DNA from: Leptotrichia wadei
GTDB taxonomy: Bacteria; Fusobacteriota; Fusobacteriia; Fusobacteriales; Leptotrichiaceae
Length of the DNA stretch: 64,000 nt
Direction of reading: 5' to 3'
Assembly: GCF_007990545.2 (NCBI RefSeq)
Contig: NZ_AP019829.2
Span: 124,001 to 188,000 of the forward strand
The notes beneath the pieces were generated by a model that saw nothing but the letters and a program-made list of their open reading frames with translations, searched no databases and was not told the DNA's origin. The translations under genes were made by a program, and so were the position numbers. Positions within the stretch are counted from its first letter, which is position 1. Every line of letters starts with the position of its first letter. Positions 60,904 through 64,000 of this stretch are shown here, piece by piece.

Positions 60904-62100
60904 ATGAAAGTTTTAGTAATAAATTGTGGAAGTTCATCTGCGAAATTTGAACTTATTGATATGACTAATGAACAATCGTTAGCTAAGGGAAATTGCGAGA
61001 GGATAGGAATTGCAAATCCAATTTTCAGCTATAAAAATTTAATAACTGGAGAAAAAATTAGTGAATTGGAAACCCCTATGGAAAATCATACAGTTGCGGT
61101 AGAATTGATATTGAAGACGCTTCAAGATGAAAAAATTGGAGTAATAGCAAGCACAGATGAAATTGATGCGATAGGGCATAGAATTGTCCATGGTGGAGAA
61201 TATTATGAAAAATCTGTACTTGTAGATGATGAAGTTATAAAGAATCTTGAAGAAATCGCACCGCTTGCACCACTACACAATCCAGCCCATATAATGGGAA
61301 TAAAAGTTATTCAAAAATTACTTCCTGGAAAGAAAAATGTAGTAGTATTTGATACTGCATTCCATCAAACAATGCCAGCAAAGGCATATATGTATCCTTA
61401 CCCTTATGAAGACTATACAGAATTAAAAGTTAGAAAGTATGGTTTCCACGGGACTTCTCACAGATATGTAAGTGGAGTGGCACAAGAAATGCTAGGTAAA
61501 AAAGATTCTAAAATTATAGTTTGCCATCTTGGAAATGGAGCGAGTATTTCAGCAGTTCAAAATGGTAAAGTTGTAGACACATCAATGGGAATGACACCGC
61601 TTGCAGGGGTTATGATGGGAACTAGAACTGGAGATGTAGATCCTGCCTCTGTTATTTATGTTATGAGAAAAAGAGAATTATCTTTGGATGAAATGAATGA
61701 TAGAATGAACAAGAAGTCTGGGATTTTGGGAATGATTGGAACTAGTTCAGATTTTCGTGATTTAGATACAGCTAAAAGAGCTGGAGATGAAAAGGCTATT
61801 TTGGCTTACGATATGTTCTGTTATAGAATTCAGCTTTATATCGGGGCTTATGTTGCTGCAATGAACGGTGTTGATGCGATTGCCTTTACTGGTGGAATTG
61901 GAGAAAATTCTGTTGGGGCTAAAAAACAAATTTGTGAAGGGCTTTCATTTTTTGGAGTCGAGCTGGATGAAGAAAAAAATGCAAAAAGATTACCTGGAAA
62001 TGTAGAGTTGTCTACAAAAAATTCAAAAGTTAAAGTTTATAAGATTGAAACGGCTGAAGAACTTGTAATTGCAAGAGATACTTATGAATTGACAAAATAA
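60904..62100 (+). CDS. ackA: Acetate kinase
   Basis: AckA forms ATP from acetyl phosphate, ending the pathway of pta. The 398-residue enzyme starts VLVINCGSSSAKFELIDM, has the HNPAH block (LAPLHNPAHIMGI), FHQTMP and KYGFHGTSHRYV, and GNGASISAVQNGK and TSMGMTPLAGVMMGTRTGD. GGAGGAG is before ATG 60904 and the frame also opens at a TTG 12 bases earlier. Genes pta and ackA are adjacent, as in most fermenters. A dispersed repeat lies just upstream. Confidence 0.97.
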   Translation: MKVLVINCGSSSAKFELIDMTNEQSLAKGNCERIGIANPIFSYKNLITGEKISELETPMENHTVAVELILKTLQDEKIGVIASTDEIDAIGHRIVHGGEYYEKSVLVDDEVIKNLEEIAPLAPLHNPAHIMGIKVIQKLLPGKKNVVVFDTAFHQTMPAKAYMYPYPYEDYTELKVRKYGFHGTSHRYVSGVAQEMLGKKDSKIIVCHLGNGASISAVQNGKVVDTSMGMTPLAGVMMGTRTGDVDPASVIYVMRKRELSLDEMNDRMNKKSGILGMIGTSSDFRDLDTAKRAGDEKAILAYDMFCYRIQLYIGAYVAAMNGVDAIAFTGGIGENSVGAKKQICEGLSFFGVELDEEKNAKRLPGNVELSTKNSKVKVYKIETAEELVIARDTYELTK

Positions 62101-62225
62101 ATGCTGCATTAATAAAATTTTTTAAATTTTTGTAAAATTATAATTTTCAATAAATTGTGAGTAAGAGGTTAGACCTGTTCGATAAACTATACAAACTTAG
62201 AGTTTAATGAAATAAATGTCCTGAA

Positions 62226-62247
62226 GCAAGGGGTCAAGACCCCTTGT
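62226..62247. repeat. Dispersed hairpin repeat downstream of ackA
   Basis: GCAAGGGGTC (62226-62235) pairs with GACCCCTTGT (62238-62247) around AA, identical to the copy at 39285-39306. A partial AAGAGGTTAGACC repeat start lies at 62163-62175. Confidence 0.7.
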
Positions 62248-62308
62248 ATAGAAAAAAATCGAACATTTCTACTGTGAAAATTGAATAAGTAAAGAGAAAG
62301 AGGGAAAT

Positions 62309-62731
62309 ATGTCAACATTAAATATAATTTATTATACAGGTACTGGAAATACTGAAGAGATGGCAAAATATATTGGTGAAGGTGCAGAAAATGCTGGGGC
62401 TGCTGTAAAACTTATAAATGTGGAAGAAGCTAATGAGAGTGCAATAGATGCGGATTTTATTGCGTTTGGGTCTCCTGCAGTTGGAGCAGAGGAAATTGCG
62501 CCGGAAATGGTGGAATTTTTTGAAGGAATAAAGGATAAAATCATTGGTAAAACAGTTGGGCTATTTGGTTCGTATGACTGGGGACAAGGTGGCTGGATGG
62601 AAACTTGGCGTGAGGAAATTATAAATGAAGGGCTTTCTGTTGTGAATGATGGACTTATTATTCATTTGGCTGTTGATGATGATGAAAAAATTGAAAAATG
62701 TAAGGAATATGGAAGAGCAATAGTTGGTTAA
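62309..62731 (+). CDS. Flavodoxin
   Basis: A 140-residue electron carrier that binds FMN. The phosphate loop YYTGTGNTEEMA (residues 9-20) is typical, as are FGSPAVGAEEIAPE and GLFGSYDWGQGGWMETW with the Trp/Gly that stack on the FMN ring. It is of the short-chain type. AGAGGGAA precedes ATG. It should serve as a low-potential donor, replacing ferredoxin in iron-poor conditions. Confidence 0.95.
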   Translation: MSTLNIIYYTGTGNTEEMAKYIGEGAENAGAAVKLINVEEANESAIDADFIAFGSPAVGAEEIAPEMVEFFEGIKDKIIGKTVGLFGSYDWGQGGWMETWREEIINEGLSVVNDGLIIHLAVDDDEKIEKCKEYGRAIVG

Positions 62732-62797
62732 ATAACAAGGGTTAAAAATTCCCTTGATACTGATAGATTAGTTATCTATTAAAAAATGGAGGAAAAA

Positions 62798-63424
62798 TTG
62801 GAAAATTTGTTAATCCAGCTTGCCATAATGGTTTTTGTTGGAATACTCATAGGATGGTTTACAAATTATTTGGCGATAAAATTGTTATTTAGGCCCTATA
62901 AGGAAGTAAACTTCCTATTTTTCAAAATACAGGGATTAATTCCCAAAAATAGAGATAAAATTTCAGAAAATATAGCGGATACGATAGAAAAGGAACTTAT
63001 TTCAGTAAAATATATTACTGAAAAGCTAAAAGATAGCGGTGTTATAAATGATGAAGTTTTGGATAAACTATTGGACAAAATTATAGGAGAAAAGCTGAAA
63101 AAAAGCATATTAGAAAAAAATCCGCTATTAAAAATGTTTTTAAATGATTCAGTAATTGAAAAAATAAAAGCGTATTTTAAAAAGGCAATTTTAGAAAATA
63201 AAGAGGAAATAGTGGAGGAAATCTTAAAAATTGCAGAAGATAAAATTGATTTTAAGGAAATCATGCTTGAAAAAATGAAAAATTTTTCATTAGAAGAAAT
63301 GGAAAAAATAATTTTGTCTGTGTCTAAGAATGAATTAAAGCATATTGAAATTATTGGTGGAGTATTGGGAGGAATAATTGCATTATTTCAGTTTTTTATA
63401 ATGTTATTATTAAAACAGATATAA
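62798..63424 (+). CDS. DUF445-family membrane protein
   Basis: A 208-residue protein with a helix at each end: about 3-25 (LLIQLAIMVFVGILIGWF) and 185-206 (near IALFQFFIMLLL). The TNYLAIKLLFRPYKE phrase and the GLIPKNRDKISENIADTIE are the diagnostic DUF445 motifs. The middle is a long, charged helical segment. I chose TTG 62798 with GGAGG about 6 bases upstream; the frame also opens at ATG 62786, which contains that site. Relatives are longer (about 380-400 residues). The function is unknown; envelope placement is likely. Confidence 0.82.
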   Translation: MENLLIQLAIMVFVGILIGWFTNYLAIKLLFRPYKEVNFLFFKIQGLIPKNRDKISENIADTIEKELISVKYITEKLKDSGVINDEVLDKLLDKIIGEKLKKSILEKNPLLKMFLNDSVIEKIKAYFKKAILENKEEIVEEILKIAEDKIDFKEIMLEKMKNFSLEEMEKIILSVSKNELKHIEIIGGVLGGIIALFQFFIMLLLKQI

Positions 63425-63485
63425 AATAATATTTTAAATAAAAACAATTAGACTAGAGGATTTAAAGAATTATTGAGGAGAAAAA

Positions 63486-63620
63486 ATGAATGAAGAAAGA
63501 ATATTGGAACCTAAGGAATTGGGAGAGGACAATATTCAGAAAAGTTTACGGCCAAGGACTTTTAAGGAATATATTGGCCAGCAGGATTTGAAAGAGAAGA
63601 TGAATATATTTATTAAATAG
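63486..63620 (+). pseudogene. ruvB: ruvB, first 43 codons, interrupted by an intron-bearing element
   Basis: RuvB is the Holliday-junction motor. The protein begins MNEERILEPKELG and reads SLRPRTFKEYIGQQDLKEKM, as in RuvB N-termini, then NIFIK and TAG at 63618-63620. The family would continue after NIFI with a helix and the GPPGLGKTT P-loop, which is absent. GAGGAG lies before ATG 63486. The break falls right at the left end of a group I intron-like sequence. If the intron splices, the exon end is probably after 63613 and RuvB is intact as RNA. The remainder of ruvB lies beyond the window. Confidence 0.85.
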
Positions 63621-64000
63621 TGCAAGAACACTCGCGACTTTAGTCGTGATATGAATTGCACAAAAATTTTAGTAAGCATATAGGGAAACTTGTATGTGGA
63701 CACGGAGCAAAACCGTGCAACAAAGAAACTGAATTGCTGGGAACTCTTAAAGCTAGTATAACCACAACATAATATCTAAGTGAAAACATGGTATAAGTGT
63801 GATGGTGGCGAAAGCAGAAAAAATATACTAGATGGTGTAAGGTTAAATCCTAAGTGCTAAGATAATAGACAATCAGCAACTAAGCCTGAAAAGGAAAGTT
63901 CAACGACTATCCCTCGTGAGGGGAGTACAATACAAGCGGTTGGTATTGGAAGTGGTTTCGCCTAAGTCCTTGAAATAGGATATGGATAAGATATAGTCTG
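63614..64000 (+). mobile_element. Left part of a group I intron within an IS200/IS605-like element (IStron-like)
   Basis: The visible 387 bases have a group I intron core: AATCAGCAACTAAGCC (63870-63885), then GTTCAACGACTAT (63898-63910, R-type), and AAGATATAGTC (63988-63998, S-type). GACTAT and ATAGTC form P7. TCCT/AGGA (63967-63980) fits P8. The element starts with a hairpin (63620-63661) like an IS200/IS605 end. P1: exon and intron bases 63610-63617 (TTATTAAA) pair with TTTAGTAA at 63668-63675, with a U-G pair at 63613, the predicted 5' splice site. No transposase or TnpB is visible because the window ends. Confidence 0.8.
63620..63661 (+). repeat. Subterminal hairpin of the inserted element
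   Basis: GTGCAA (63620-63625) pairs with TTGCAC (63656-63661). An inner stem TCGCGAC (63632-63638) pairs with GTCGTGA (63643-63649), one wobble, around TTTA. This resembles the subterminal hairpins (CGACTTTAGTCG type) recognised by TnpA of IS200/IS605 elements. It would sit inside the P1 loop of the intron. Confidence 0.7.

Noticed and set aside
63614-64000. Group II intron instead of group I
   Set aside because: The GTTCAACGACTAT and AAGATATAGTC pair and the P1 helix with a U-G at the exon end are group I features; the element does not begin with the GTGYG 5' end of group II introns. The window ends too early to exclude it fully.

Overview
The window is strongly AT-rich chromosomal DNA from a fermentative, Gram-negative-type anaerobe, most likely Fusobacteriota and probably Leptotrichia. 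This is inferred from gene content, not from a database match. Envelope genes point to an outer membrane (TolC with an RND pump, RfaE2- and KdsC-type LPS sugar enzymes). They sit beside genes common in Firmicutes (RqcP, SpoVG, YesMN-type two-component system). Energy genes fit succinate/acetate fermentation with a sodium-pumping decarboxylase (PckA, OadAGB, Pta-AckA). The msrAB-ccdA-tlpA-response regulator-sensor kinase order matches what is known in Fusobacterium.

Layout. 1-423: end of a tyrosine recombinase. 570-16842: one long surface-polysaccharide locus (initiating sugar transferase, RmlA, glycosyltransferases, Wzm/Wzt-type ABC exporter, UDP-galactopyranose mutase and a galactofuranosyltransferase, then a YfhO/GtrA-type glycan-modification block). 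16894-18632: an AAA ATPase and a broken TOPRIM-like partner, resembling a decaying defence pair. 18681-21488: galE, galU, rmlD, which supply nucleotide sugars. 21558-25996 (minus): birA, a FakA-FakB-like fusion, and a KdsC-type phosphatase. 26248-33280: a candidate non-coding RNA or leader, pckA, the oxaloacetate decarboxylase sodium-pump operon and a second birA. 33508-39114: housekeeping and orphan genes (PhnD-like lipoprotein, rqcP, spoVG, YwaF-like, esterase, radC, PSP1 protein). 39615-39853: tRNA-Val, tRNA-Asp, tRNA-Phe. 40268-47070: a TetR-controlled RND efflux operon. 47247-47870: upp. 48516-53287 (minus): extracytoplasmic methionine sulfoxide repair with its two-component system. 53638-56260: two divergent FtsZ-like genes with a complete type III toxin-antitoxin locus (ToxI repeats, terminator, ToxN) between them. 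56682-63424: rfaE2, tsaE, tsaB, ftsY, pta, ackA, flavodoxin and a DUF445 protein. 63486-64000: ruvB, interrupted after about 43 codons by DNA with an IS200/IS605-like end hairpin and a group I intron core, which looks like an IStron.

How the parts work together. GalU, GalE and Glf form a route from glucose-1-phosphate to UDP-galactofuranose, used by the GlfT2-like enzyme. The polymer is probably exported by the ABC pair and modified by the GtrA/DPM1-like block. PckA, OadA/G/B and the separate biotin carrier interconvert C4 and C3 acids and pump sodium, with BirA as the biotinylating enzyme. CcdA and TlpA pass electrons to MsrAB outside the cytoplasm.

Most notable points: the intron-bearing insertion in ruvB, the type III toxin-antitoxin locus with a covarying repeat, the twin FtsZ-like proteins that have lost the GTP-binding glycine loop but kept the catalytic T7 loop, a promoter-to-terminator transcript with no ORF upstream of pckA, and a family of dispersed intergenic hairpin repeats.
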